17,349 nt of DNA, from assembly GCA_900557355.1 (NCBI GenBank), contig USSR01000059.1, positions 1 to 17,349 of the forward strand, written 5' to 3'. Position numbers and translations under genes: made by a program. This DNA comes from an uncultured Bacteroides sp. (GTDB lineage Bacteria > Bacteroidota > Bacteroidia > Bacteroidales > Bacteroidaceae). The notes beneath the pieces are model-generated. The model made no database searches. It was not told the origin of the DNA and saw nothing but the letters and a program-made list of their open reading frames with translations. This document shows, piece by piece, positions 8,396-16,422 of the stretch. Each line of letters starts with the position of its first letter. Within the stretch, counting starts at the first letter, position 1.

Positions 8396-9538
8396 ATGAT
8401 GAGAAACCGATTATTCTTTTGTTTCATACTCCTGATAAGCGTATCGTTTTTTGCGAAAGCCCAGGATAAGAAAGAAATCCGGAAAGCTGTGAAGCAGCAT
8501 AACCGGGCAGTCTATCTGAAAGACGGGTGGATACGAGATCCATATATCTACTTGTGTGAGGATGGTTTCTATTATCTGACTGGTACCACACCTACGTATG
8601 GAGATACCTGTGAAGCCGGAGATCCCTATAATCTGGGACTGGACCATGTTTCTCGGAAGATGGGTTTGAAACCAAGTATAGTCGGTTATCAGATTCGCGT
8701 ATGGCGTAGCCCGGATCTTGCTGAATGGGAATATCTGGGCGAACCCTTTTCGTTGGAAAAGGGATACTGGGCCCGGCAATTCCCGGATGCTTTCCAGAAT
8801 AAATCTAAGAAAAACTGGTTGCTTTGGGCCCCCGAAATGTACCGGGTAGATGGCAAATGGGTATTTGTACATACCTCACCCGAACCTGTAGGCAATGGTG
8901 CCAATCTTATTATTGCCGATCATGCGGATAAGAATGATTCTTTCGCTTTCCCTATGGGAGATGATATGAGAGATAAGCACGATCCTTCTCTTTTTCGTGA
9001 TGATGATGGCACTTGGTATCTGACGTGGAGCAATATCGAGATTGCCCCTCTGAAACCTGATTTTCAGGGATTGGCAGCAAAACCTGTACATATTGATCCT
9101 TCCGACCGCAGCATCGGGCACGAAGGTGCAACTATACGGAAGATAGGAAAGAAGTATGTACTTTTCGGTACGGCATGGTCTACGGATGATTCCCGTAAGG
9201 GGTCTTATAATCTGTATTATTGCACAGCCGACCGGATAACCGGTCCTTACAGTGAACGTCGTTTTGCCGGCCGTTTCCTGGGACATGGAACTCCGTTCCA
9301 GGATAAGAAGGGCCAATGGTGGTGCACGGCATTCTTTAACGGGAATATCGCACCTGTATCCAAATTGGGCATTCAGAATCGCGATTTAAGTGAGACTGCT
9401 CAGACCATTAATGAGCAGGGAACCACGATTGTTCCTCTGGAAGTAAAGACAGGGAAAGACGGGGATGTTTATATCCGCGCTATTGACCCTGCATATGCTG
9501 TGTCCGGACCGGATGAAGCACAGAGGTTTCAGCCGTAA
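8396..9538 (+). CDS. Second GH43-like five-bladed propeller glycosidase, secreted
   Basis: A 380-residue exported enzyme. Signal peptide about residues 1-22 (FFCFILLISVSFFAKAQ). Two adjacent ATGs (8396 and 8399) are equally possible starts. Candidate catalytic residues in GH43 order are base Asp48 in IRDPYIY, Asp196 in KHDPSLF, acid Glu243 in GHEGATI, and His297 in GHGTPF. The WLLWAPEMYRVDGKW block and the DDDGTWYLTWS strand are typical of the clan. It is clearly diverged from the upstream GH43 (375 aa): there is a long insertion after blade one (about residues 64-95) and no lipobox. This suggests a different linkage or subsite rather than duplication. The insertion probably shapes the active-site rim. 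It starts 26 bp after the previous gene and is the last gene before the palindromic spacer. The specific substrate is not readable from sequence. Confidence 0.82.
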   Translation: MMRNRLFFCFILLISVSFFAKAQDKKEIRKAVKQHNRAVYLKDGWIRDPYIYLCEDGFYYLTGTTPTYGDTCEAGDPYNLGLDHVSRKMGLKPSIVGYQIRVWRSPDLAEWEYLGEPFSLEKGYWARQFPDAFQNKSKKNWLLWAPEMYRVDGKWVFVHTSPEPVGNGANLIIADHADKNDSFAFPMGDDMRDKHDPSLFRDDDGTWYLTWSNIEIAPLKPDFQGLAAKPVHIDPSDRSIGHEGATIRKIGKKYVLFGTAWSTDDSRKGSYNLYYCTADRITGPYSERRFAGRFLGHGTPFQDKKGQWWCTAFFNGNIAPVSKLGIQNRDLSETAQTINEQGTTIVPLEVKTGKDGDVYIRAIDPAYAVSGPDEAQRFQP

Positions 9539-9567
9539 CCCTTTGGTTCTTATGCCTTATTCCGCTG

Positions 9568-9636
9568 ATGCAAAAGATGGTATGTTTTGTTGTAAAAGAT
9601 GCCATCTATTGCAACGAAAGATGCCATCTTTTGCAT
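9568..9636. repeat. Three 22-bp-period palindromic units forming one 69-bp imperfect palindrome
   Basis: The GATG core recurs at 9576, 9598 and 9620, exactly 22 bp apart. Each unit resembles the near-palindrome GCAAAAGATGCCATCTTTTGC. The set is also symmetric as a whole around position 9602: of 34 opposed positions, 29 pair by Watson-Crick, 3 by G-U and only 2 mismatch (9584/9620 and 9596/9608). In RNA from either strand this would be a very stable long hairpin. It begins 30 bp after the stop codon of the second GH43-like gene, so it may terminate or protect that transcript. It has no long T run. It may belong to a dispersed Bacteroides intergenic repeat family. Nothing else stands out in 9640-9710. 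Confidence 0.85.
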
Positions 9637-9714
9637 GAAGTCTTAGGGAGATGTTGAAAGGAATAAGGGAAAGAGTTATTGGGGAGTAATGTAGAGGTTT
9701 TGGGGTATTATATG

Positions 9715-9746
9715 TTTGGTATTGCAAGTGATAATTTATATTTTAG
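9715..9746 (+). promoter_or_regulatory. Candidate Bacteroides-type promoter for the sulfatase-glycosidase gene
   Basis: TTTG at 9715-9718 and TATTTTAG at 9739-9746 are separated by 20 bp. They match the Bacteroides sigma-ABfr consensus (TTTG / TAnnTTTG, about 19-21 bp apart) with one mismatch in the -7 element. Transcription would start near 9753, leaving a leader of about 85 nt before the ATG at 9839. Together with the upstream hairpin it suggests the fusion gene has its own transcript. AT-rich sequence produces such matches easily, so support is moderate. Confidence 0.4.
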
Positions 9747-9838
9747 ACGCCTGAATCTTACAATAACAGGCTTATGAGTTATCATTTACAGGAAAAAGAC
9801 TGCAGATTATCATAAAATAATTTCAAAATATAGGCTTT

Positions 9839-12328
9839 ATGAGAAAGAGTATTATTGCTTTGACCCCATTAATGATTGCTCCCCTTTGTTGGGCGCAAGA
9901 GAAGCCAAATGTCGTTATCTTTCTGGTAGACGACATGGGCTATTCCGACATCGGTTGTTATGGGGGTGAGATTATGACCCCGAATCTCGATAAGTTGGCA
10001 TCTACAGGGGTTCGCTTTACCCAGTTCTATAATACATCCCGTTCTTGTCCGGCGCGTGCCAGTCTGATGACCGGACTTTATCAGCACCAGGCAGGTATCG
10101 GTCAGATGTCCGAGGATCCGGGAACGTTTAAGAAAGAAACGCAACGGGATATCAATGATTGGGGCTCTGAAGGCTATCAGGGTTATCTGAATCGTAATTG
10201 TGTCACCATTGCCGAAGTGCTGAAAGAAAACGGCTATCATACCTATATGGCAGGTAAGTGGCACTTGGGTATGCATGGGCAAGAGAAATGGCCTTTGCAA
10301 AGAGGTTTCGAACGCTTCTACGGTATTCTGGCAGGTGCTGCCAGTTACTTACGTCCGGAAGGTGGACGTGGTCTGACGCTGGATAATGAACATTTGCCTG
10401 CACCTGAATCTCCTTACTATACCACGGATGCTTTCACCGATCATGCCCTTCAGTTTGTTGGTGAACAGAAGGATGACAAACCATTCTTCCTGTATCTGGC
10501 TTTCAATGCTCCGCATTGGCCCTTGCAGGCAAAAGAGGAAGACATTCAGAAGTTTACCAAACTTTACCGTTCCAAGGGTTGGGATAAGATACGCCAGGAG
10601 CGTTACAACCGGATGCAGAAGATGGGTATTATCGATAAGAATGTTGGTTTCGCCGAATGGGAAAACCGTTCCTGGGATGAACTGACAGAGAAAGAAAAGG
10701 ATGAATCCGCCTATCGCATGGCTGTGTATGCAGCACAGGTACACTGTGTGGACTACAACGTAGGTAAGGTGATCGATTACCTGAAGAAAACCAAACAACT
10801 GGATAATACCTTAATCCTGTTCCTTGCAGACAATGGTGCTTGTGCCGAACCTTATCTGGAATTGGGAGGCGGCAAGCAGGAAGATATTAATAATCCTGCC
10901 TGCAATAATATGCCGTCCTATGGCAGAGCCTGGGCGCAAACTTCAAACACTCCGTTCCGGAAATACAAATGTCGTTCCTACGAAGGTGGTATATCCACTC
11001 CTCTTATCTTCTCCTGGAACAAGAAACTGGGCAACCGGCATGGCAATTTGTGCACTATTCCGGGTTATTTGCCGGATATTATGCCTACTGTTCTGGAAGC
11101 GACAGGCGCTGCATATCCTGAAACCTATCATGGTGGAAATAAAATTCATCCTTTGGTAGGTACCAGTCTGTTCCCCGCCATTACGGAGAAAGTGCCCTCC
11201 CTGCATGAATATATGTATTGGGAGCATCAGGGCAATCGTGCCATCCGTTACGGTAACTGGAAAGCAATACGTGATGAAGCAGGTACGGAATGGGAACTTT
11301 ACGACATTGTGAAAGACCGTACGGAGAAAAATAATCTTGCTTCCCAGCATCCCGATGTACTGAAGAAGTTGCGGAATGAATGGGAATACTGGGCGATAAA
11401 GTACAATGTGCTGCCTAAACATCAGGACTCTCCGATGTTGTTTGCCGATACTACCCGTACAGGCAGGCCTTTCTCGAAAGATCCGCATGTGATTCCATTC
11501 CACGGAAAGTACCTGATGTATTATTCTGTACCTCCTAAGGGAAATTCGGGTTGGGGAATAGGTATAGCAGAGAGTACGGACCTGACACAATGGAAGCCTA
11601 TCGGTTCTTTGTCTCCGGCTGCCGACTATGAGGCTAAGGGCTTGTGTGCACCGGGTGCACTGGTACGTAACGATACGATCCATCTATTCTATCAAACGTA
11701 TGGTAATGACAAGAAAGATGCGATCTGTCATGCATGGTCGGTGGATGGCGTGAACTTCACACGTAATGCTACCAATCCTATTTTTGCCCCTAAAGCGGGT
11801 GACTGGAATTGTGGACGGGCCATTGATGCGGAAGTCATATTTGCAAAAGGAAAGTATTTTCTTTATTATGCTACCCGTACACCCGACTATGTGAAACAGA
11901 TTGTAGGTGTGGCTACTGCTCCTGCAGGTACAAATTTCAATCGGGAAACATGGACGGAGGCCTGTGACCGTGCCATCTTGGTTCCCGAATGGCCGTGGGA
12001 AGAAACTTGTATAGAGGCTCCTTCAGTAGTAGAGATGAATGGTACGCTATATATGTTCTATGCAGGGGCTTATAATAATCGTCCGCAGCAGATAGGACTG
12101 GCAACCAGTACAGATGGTATCCACTGGAGGAAAGTTTCGAATAAACCTTTCCTGGCGAATGGAGATCCGGGGGCCTGGAACTATTGCGAATCGGGTCATC
12201 CGCATATCTTCAAAGATAAAGATGGGCAGACCTACCTCTTCTATCAGGGCAATGAGGATTTCGGCAGAACCTGGTTCCTTTCACAACGAAAGATTATCTG
12301 GAGGGATGGTTTCCCTCAACTGAAATAA
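9839..12328 (+). CDS. Two-domain enzyme: S1 sulfatase (Ser-type) fused to C-terminal GH43-like propeller
   Basis: An 829-residue exported protein (signal peptide about 1-19, LCWA before QEKPN). Residues 22 to about 535 form a formylglycine-dependent S1 sulfatase. Visible are metal ligands Asp31/Asp32 in LVDDMG, the maturation motif SCPARASLMTG with Ser69 at the formylglycine position, Lys140 and His142 in GKWHLG, an APHWPLQ block, and Asp331/Asn332 in ADNGA. A WELYDIVKDRTEKNNLA tail is typical of the C-terminal subdomain. Residues of about 540-829 form a complete five-bladed glycosidase-like propeller with landmarks Asp548 (SKDPHVI), Asp663 (AIDAEVI), Glu726 (CIEAPSVV) and a His787/His789 pair (SGHPHIF). 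These match the Asp-Asp-Glu-His pattern of GH43. Ser-type maturation needs an anaerobic sulfatase-maturating radical SAM enzyme, which is not in the window. The protein may remove sulfate and cleave the desulfated sugar in sequence. The sugar is unknown. Confidence 0.87.
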   Translation: MRKSIIALTPLMIAPLCWAQEKPNVVIFLVDDMGYSDIGCYGGEIMTPNLDKLASTGVRFTQFYNTSRSCPARASLMTGLYQHQAGIGQMSEDPGTFKKETQRDINDWGSEGYQGYLNRNCVTIAEVLKENGYHTYMAGKWHLGMHGQEKWPLQRGFERFYGILAGAASYLRPEGGRGLTLDNEHLPAPESPYYTTDAFTDHALQFVGEQKDDKPFFLYLAFNAPHWPLQAKEEDIQKFTKLYRSKGWDKIRQERYNRMQKMGIIDKNVGFAEWENRSWDELTEKEKDESAYRMAVYAAQVHCVDYNVGKVIDYLKKTKQLDNTLILFLADNGACAEPYLELGGGKQEDINNPACNNMPSYGRAWAQTSNTPFRKYKCRSYEGGISTPLIFSWNKKLGNRHGNLCTIPGYLPDIMPTVLEATGAAYPETYHGGNKIHPLVGTSLFPAITEKVPSLHEYMYWEHQGNRAIRYGNWKAIRDEAGTEWELYDIVKDRTEKNNLASQHPDVLKKLRNEWEYWAIKYNVLPKHQDSPMLFADTTRTGRPFSKDPHVIPFHGKYLMYYSVPPKGNSGWGIGIAESTDLTQWKPIGSLSPAADYEAKGLCAPGALVRNDTIHLFYQTYGNDKKDAICHAWSVDGVNFTRNATNPIFAPKAGDWNCGRAIDAEVIFAKGKYFLYYATRTPDYVKQIVGVATAPAGTNFNRETWTEACDRAILVPEWPWEETCIEAPSVVEMNGTLYMFYAGAYNNRPQQIGLATSTDGIHWRKVSNKPFLANGDPGAWNYCESGHPHIFKDKDGQTYLFYQGNEDFGRTWFLSQRKIIWRDGFPQLK

Positions 12329-12391
12329 CTATCTTTTTACCAAATCTCTGCAATTATATGGTAGGATGTTTTTAGGATTAGTTAATTAGTG

Positions 12392-12441
12392 AAGAAACAG
12401 TAGAATAGGATGTAAATCCTGAATCTACTGTTTCTTTTTTT
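12392..12441 (+). terminator. Strong hairpin terminator between the convergent sulfatase and GH8 genes
   Basis: The outer arms 12392-12404 and 12424-12436 pair perfectly over 13 bp. A short internal loop (2 versus 3 nt) is followed by an inner 5-bp stem (12407-12411 with 12416-12420) capped by GTAA. A seven-T run at 12435-12441 follows on the + strand, so it is a classic intrinsic terminator for the sulfatase transcript. On the - strand the hairpin also forms but only a weak T-rich tail follows, so it may end the GH8 transcript less efficiently. The rest of the 12329-12458 gap shows nothing further. Confidence 0.88.
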
Positions 12442-12458
12442 AGGGTTATGCTCTAAGT

Positions 12459-13718
12459 TTACTTTTCAGGGAAGATGATGCGGTAGTTTCCACTCAGGTG
12501 CATAAAAGCGAAGAGGCGGAGCAGCCCGTCATAGTAAGCATCGAAGTATCCGTCTTCATACGGCTCGTGTTTTGCGTTCCACAACTTGTCTACGAACTCA
12601 CGGCTTTTCTCGTGAGTGCACATCAGTGAGGCGACGGCAGAAGTGGCTAACAAAGGTAAAGAGTGTCTTAACGCCTTGTGTTCTCCGGCTCGGAGGGTAT
12701 CTTTTACCTGTGTACCGTCTATGTTGTACTGGTCTACGAAAGTATCAATACCCTGGCTGTAGAGAAAGTTCTGGATTTTGTTGCCGTATTCCTGTTGCCA
12801 CTCTTTGTCGGCACATGCCCAGGAGTAATCTAAAGCAATATTCATCGGTACACGCCAAGAATCGAAGCGGAAAGCATCACCAATAATGCGGTTATTGCCC
12901 AGCAGGCTGCCGTCATAGTTGTTGTAATCGGGGTTCAGACCGGTTACGGGGTGGATGCTTTTATGCAGGTATTCACGACTGCATTCGGCACATTCACGCC
13001 AGAAGTCGGCTCTGCCATCATCGGCCCAGCGTGCCCATACTTCATAGAAAGCGGGTACGTGGTAAGATGGATCGGTGAAAAGGCCGCCCCGTATGTCGGG
13101 GACGAAGGTGATGAGCTTATGCTCTACATTGATAAAAGGCATTACTCGGTCTGTACCATCTTTCTCCATGGAACAGTTCAGGATATTCCGAGCTTCGGCA
13201 AGGTAGTTGATGCCGGTGTCGTTTCCCCAACGGTTGGAGGCGAAGATGAGGGCGGTTACATAGTAAAGTTCTCCGTCGGAGGCGGGGCCTTGGGAGTTAC
13301 GGGTACCGTCTGTCTCGCAGCTCCAGGCGAAGTATCCTTTCAACGGACCGTCTTGATGCTGCATGTACTTTGTGCCCCATCGCCAAAGGCGGTCGAAGAT
13401 ATCTTTACGGTCGAACTGGACTGCAATCATTAATCCGTAAGACATACCTTCGGTGCGGACATCATGGTTTTTGATGTCACTGATGTAAGCCATAGAGTCG
13501 CCTACTTCAAAATATACTTTGTCGGGACCGTAGAATACACCGTCAAAGACGGATTTGAGCTTGGCATCAATATCTGCCTGTTTGTAGCCCATCTCGGCGA
13601 GGAGATTCCGGTATTTCTGTGTTTCAAAGGCACCTTTATCCCAGGGCTTTGTCGGGTCTGCCTGGCTGCACGATGTCCCGGCGATGAGGCAAAGGAGGAG
13701 GTAAAATAAGTTCTTCAT
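12459..13718 (-). CDS. GH8 reducing-end xylose-releasing exo-oligoxylanase-like lipoprotein
   Basis: A 419-residue lipoprotein (lipobox region IAGTSC, Cys17). It belongs to GH8, an (alpha/alpha)6 inverting family. The MAYISDIKNHDVRTEGMSYG segment is the hallmark of the Rex-type members (EC 3.2.1.156), which remove xylose from the reducing end of xylo-oligosaccharides. Glu90 in RTEGMSYG fits the catalytic acid, Asp148 in ASDGELYY the conserved acidic residue, and Asp286 in FDSWRVPMN the catalytic base. The length is close to that of characterised Rex enzymes plus a signal. An endo-xylanase cannot be excluded from sequence alone. The gene lies 49 bp downstream of the GH3 xylosidase on the same strand, so the two are probably one operon attacking xylo-oligosaccharides from opposite ends. 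It is convergent with the sulfatase gene. Confidence 0.88.
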   Translation of the reverse strand: MKNLFYLLLCLIAGTSCSQADPTKPWDKGAFETQKYRNLLAEMGYKQADIDAKLKSVFDGVFYGPDKVYFEVGDSMAYISDIKNHDVRTEGMSYGLMIAVQFDRKDIFDRLWRWGTKYMQHQDGPLKGYFAWSCETDGTRNSQGPASDGELYYVTALIFASNRWGNDTGINYLAEARNILNCSMEKDGTDRVMPFINVEHKLITFVPDIRGGLFTDPSYHVPAFYEVWARWADDGRADFWRECAECSREYLHKSIHPVTGLNPDYNNYDGSLLGNNRIIGDAFRFDSWRVPMNIALDYSWACADKEWQQEYGNKIQNFLYSQGIDTFVDQYNIDGTQVKDTLRAGEHKALRHSLPLLATSAVASLMCTHEKSREFVDKLWNAKHEPYEDGYFDAYYDGLLRLFAFMHLSGNYRIIFPEK

Positions 13719-13767
13719 AAAGGAACGTTTTATATTATATGATTTTCAAGATTACGCAGTTAAATTA

Positions 13768-16359
13768 TCATTTAACAATGACTGGTATCGTCTTCAACTG
13801 TTTCAGCTCCGACGTACCACCATAAAGTATTTCATAATCACCTTCTATCGGGCGCATTGTATTGGTTTCCGTATCAAACCATTCGAAATCTTCTTTGCGT
13901 AATGATACGGTCACATTGCTGGTTGCCCCTTTGGCGATGTTCGCACGCTTAAAGGCACGGAGTGCGTGCGACGGACCTTCTTTGTCGCCCGGACGACGCA
14001 GATACACCTGTACCACTTCTTCCCCGTCGTATTCACCTACATTGCTCACGGGGATGGTCAGGATGGTTTGTTCTCCATCTTTTACTTCCTGTGTATTCAA
14101 TGAAGCGTCTCCGTAACGGAATGTGGTATAACTCAAACCATGCCCGAAGGGGAAGAGCGGAGCTTCTGTCATGTACCGGTACGTGCGTTCCTTCATGGAA
14201 TAATCTTCAAAGCCGGGCAGTTGGCTCGTACTCTTATAGAAAGTGACTGGAAGACGTCCTGCCGGGTTATAATCTCCGAAGAGGACATTGGCGATAGCCG
14301 TACCACCGGCTTGACCGGGATACCATGCTTGCAGGATAGCATCGCATGTTTTCGATTCGGGAGTCAGAGCGATAGCGGAACCGGAGAAGTTGACGAATAC
14401 GATCTTCTTTCCTGCTTTCTTCAATTCGGCAAGCAAACGGCTTTGGATAGATGGAAGTTCGATGGTTTCGCGGTCACCTCCCTTGAAGCCGGGAATGTTG
14501 ACATACATTTCCTCACCTTCCACTGCCGGGGATATACCTCCGGCAAAGATGATGACATCCGCCTCTTTTACCTTGTTTACTGTTTGCTTCAGATCAACGG
14601 GGACTTCACGCCCCATGTCAAAATCGAGTGCGGCATCACGGTTGCGGAAAGTAAAATCAATCTTGATATGATATTCCTTTCCAGCTTCTGCCTGGAGGGT
14701 GTAGACTTTTGCATTGTTCTTGAAGTTCATGCCTGCAGCCACTTCCTTACCGTTAATGGAGAGTTTCGTTATCCCTTGAGTCTGGAAGCGGAAGGCGATG
14801 TCTTCACTCTTGACGGGGCGGAATACGGATTCGTAGCTGGCAGAGAAATCTTGCAGGTTGATGCCGGCTGCAAAGGTCGTGGCACCGGTGGTGATGAAGT
14901 GGAAGGGGGTGCTGATGTGATTGGTTGCATCCGGTGTTCCTTCCTGTTTCGTATTATTCCAGTATTTGGCACTGAAACCTTGTTTGCCATCCATGCTACA
15001 TTGCTGGAATACGCTTTGCAAAGTAACATCGGAGGTCAGGTCGCATCCGGGTTCATAGATGATCTGTGATTCGGGCAGATATTCGCGGATACCCTCCAAT
15101 AGAGTGATGGTATGTGAGGGGAAACCATTGTAGTTGCCCCATTGCATTACGGAGTCATTGGCATTAGGTCCTACCACGGCCACTTTCAGGTTTTTATTTA
15201 AAGGCAGTAAACTCTGATTGTTTTGCAACAATACAAGGCTCTCGCGTGCCATGCGGAGTGCCAGTTCACGATGTTCTTTACTATCTACCACGCTGTAAGG
15301 AATCTGTGCCCAGGACACTTGCGAAGGTTCGTCCATCTCGCCCAACTCAAAGCGGGCTTTCATCAGGCGCTTCAGAGAGATGTCTATCTGTTTCTCGTCA
15401 ATCAACCCTTCCTTCACAGCTTCGGGCAGTGATCCGTAGCTATCTCCGCATTCTATATCTGTTCCGGAGAGTACGGCCTTGGCGGAAGCGTGTTGTTTGT
15501 CGGGATCGGTTTCATGGGCACCTTTGTTGTAGAAGTCGCTGATTGCCCAGCAATCCGATACTACGATTTCTTTATATCCCCATTCGTCACGCAGAATGTG
15601 CATTAGTAGGCGGTTGCTTCCGCAACAGGGTTCACCTTCAAAACGGTTGTAGGCACACATCACTTCTTTCACATGCGCTTTTTGAACCAGGTCTTTAAAA
15701 GCAGGCAGATAGGTTTCCCAAAGATCACGCGGGTCGATGTTTTCGGCATTGAAACTATGGCGGTTCCATTCCGGACCGGAATGTACGGCATAGTGCTTGG
15801 CGCAGGCATGCAACTTGTCATATTTTTCCCCCTCAGGACCTTGCAGACCGCGTACCACTGCCATACCCATCTGGCTGGTGAGGTAAGGGTCTTCTCCGTA
15901 AGTTTCTTGCCCCCGTCCCCAACGCGGATCACGGAAGATGTTGATGTTAGGTGTCCACATGGTGAGCCCTTGATAACGCTTCAATCCGCCTTCTTTGCTG
16001 AATTCGGTGTTCTTGGCGCGTGCTTCATCCGAAATTGCGGTGAATACATCGTAAAGCAGTTCATTGTTGAAAGAAGCTCCCATACCGATGGCTTGCGGGA
16101 ATACGGTTGCCAGTCCGGCGCGTCCTACGCCGTGCAGCGCTTCGTTCCACCAGTCATAGGCTTTTATGCCCAGTCGGGGAATGGCGGGAGATGTGTTTTG
16201 CATCAGGGCGGCTTTCTCTTCCAGTGTGAGTCGGCCTACCAGATCATTGGCACGCTCTTCCGGGTTTAGTGCCGGGTTTTTGTAGGGAGGTTGTGAACAG
16301 GAAAGGAAGCACAGACACAGGCATCCGATTCCGGTGAGCAACTGAAGTTTTCTTTTCAT
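13768..16359 (-). CDS. GH3 beta-xylosidase-type lipoprotein with PA14 insertion
   Basis: An 863-residue GH3 enzyme from the start at 16359. This ATG opens directly into a lipoprotein signal (MKRKLQLLTG, lipobox FLSC at Cys21). The alternative ATG at 16407 would add 16 mostly polar residues and lie only about 10 nt from the predicted transcription start. Domain order: N-terminal barrel with WWNEALHGV near residue 70 (typical of xylosidase-type GH3), KHYAVHSG (Lys188/His189), nucleophile Asp269 in VVSDCWAI; the alpha/beta sandwich; a PA14 insertion at about 460-584 (QGFSAKYWN to DFDMGRE); the VEGEE motif at about 614-617, where the acid/base Glu is expected; and a C-terminal Fn3-like domain. 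It most likely releases xylose from non-reducing ends of xylo-oligosaccharides. Beta-glucosidase or arabinosidase activity is a possible alternative. It is first in a two-gene operon with GH8. Confidence 0.92.
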   Translation of the reverse strand: MKRKLQLLTGIGCLCLCFLSCSQPPYKNPALNPEERANDLVGRLTLEEKAALMQNTSPAIPRLGIKAYDWWNEALHGVGRAGLATVFPQAIGMGASFNNELLYDVFTAISDEARAKNTEFSKEGGLKRYQGLTMWTPNINIFRDPRWGRGQETYGEDPYLTSQMGMAVVRGLQGPEGEKYDKLHACAKHYAVHSGPEWNRHSFNAENIDPRDLWETYLPAFKDLVQKAHVKEVMCAYNRFEGEPCCGSNRLLMHILRDEWGYKEIVVSDCWAISDFYNKGAHETDPDKQHASAKAVLSGTDIECGDSYGSLPEAVKEGLIDEKQIDISLKRLMKARFELGEMDEPSQVSWAQIPYSVVDSKEHRELALRMARESLVLLQNNQSLLPLNKNLKVAVVGPNANDSVMQWGNYNGFPSHTITLLEGIREYLPESQIIYEPGCDLTSDVTLQSVFQQCSMDGKQGFSAKYWNNTKQEGTPDATNHISTPFHFITTGATTFAAGINLQDFSASYESVFRPVKSEDIAFRFQTQGITKLSINGKEVAAGMNFKNNAKVYTLQAEAGKEYHIKIDFTFRNRDAALDFDMGREVPVDLKQTVNKVKEADVIIFAGGISPAVEGEEMYVNIPGFKGGDRETIELPSIQSRLLAELKKAGKKIVFVNFSGSAIALTPESKTCDAILQAWYPGQAGGTAIANVLFGDYNPAGRLPVTFYKSTSQLPGFEDYSMKERTYRYMTEAPLFPFGHGLSYTTFRYGDASLNTQEVKDGEQTILTIPVSNVGEYDGEEVVQVYLRRPGDKEGPSHALRAFKRANIAKGATSNVTVSLRKEDFEWFDTETNTMRPIEGDYEILYGGTSELKQLKTIPVIVK

Positions 16360-16422
16360 GGTATTAGTGCGTTTTTTATTGTTATTAATAGACTTCTGTT
16401 TTGTCATTGTGGATGACGATTA

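Noticed and set aside
9568..9637. CRISPR-like array from the three 22-bp-period units
   Set aside because: The units abut with no variable spacers, there are only three, and no cas genes are nearby. The whole is a palindrome.
9749..9771. Small inverted repeat GCCTG...CAGGC near the predicted sulfatase transcription start
   Set aside because: Only five base pairs around a 13-nt loop in AT-rich sequence. It could easily occur by chance.
10943..11683. Open frame of 246 aa on the - strand inside the sulfatase fusion
   Set aside because: Antisense shadow of the sulfatase-propeller gene. The composition is Cys/Arg/Ile-rich and not protein-like.
14140..15069. Long open frame (309 aa) on the + strand opposite the GH3 gene, with similar ones at 15673-16269 and 12951-13433
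   Set aside because: These lie antisense inside well-supported GH3 and GH8 genes, have no recognisable domain or sensible upstream signals, and are explained by the codon usage of the true strand.
16360..16407. Earlier ATG for the GH3 gene
   Set aside because: It adds a polar Asn/Lys-rich leader in front of a complete lipoprotein signal and would leave only about 10 nt of leader after the predicted transcription start.
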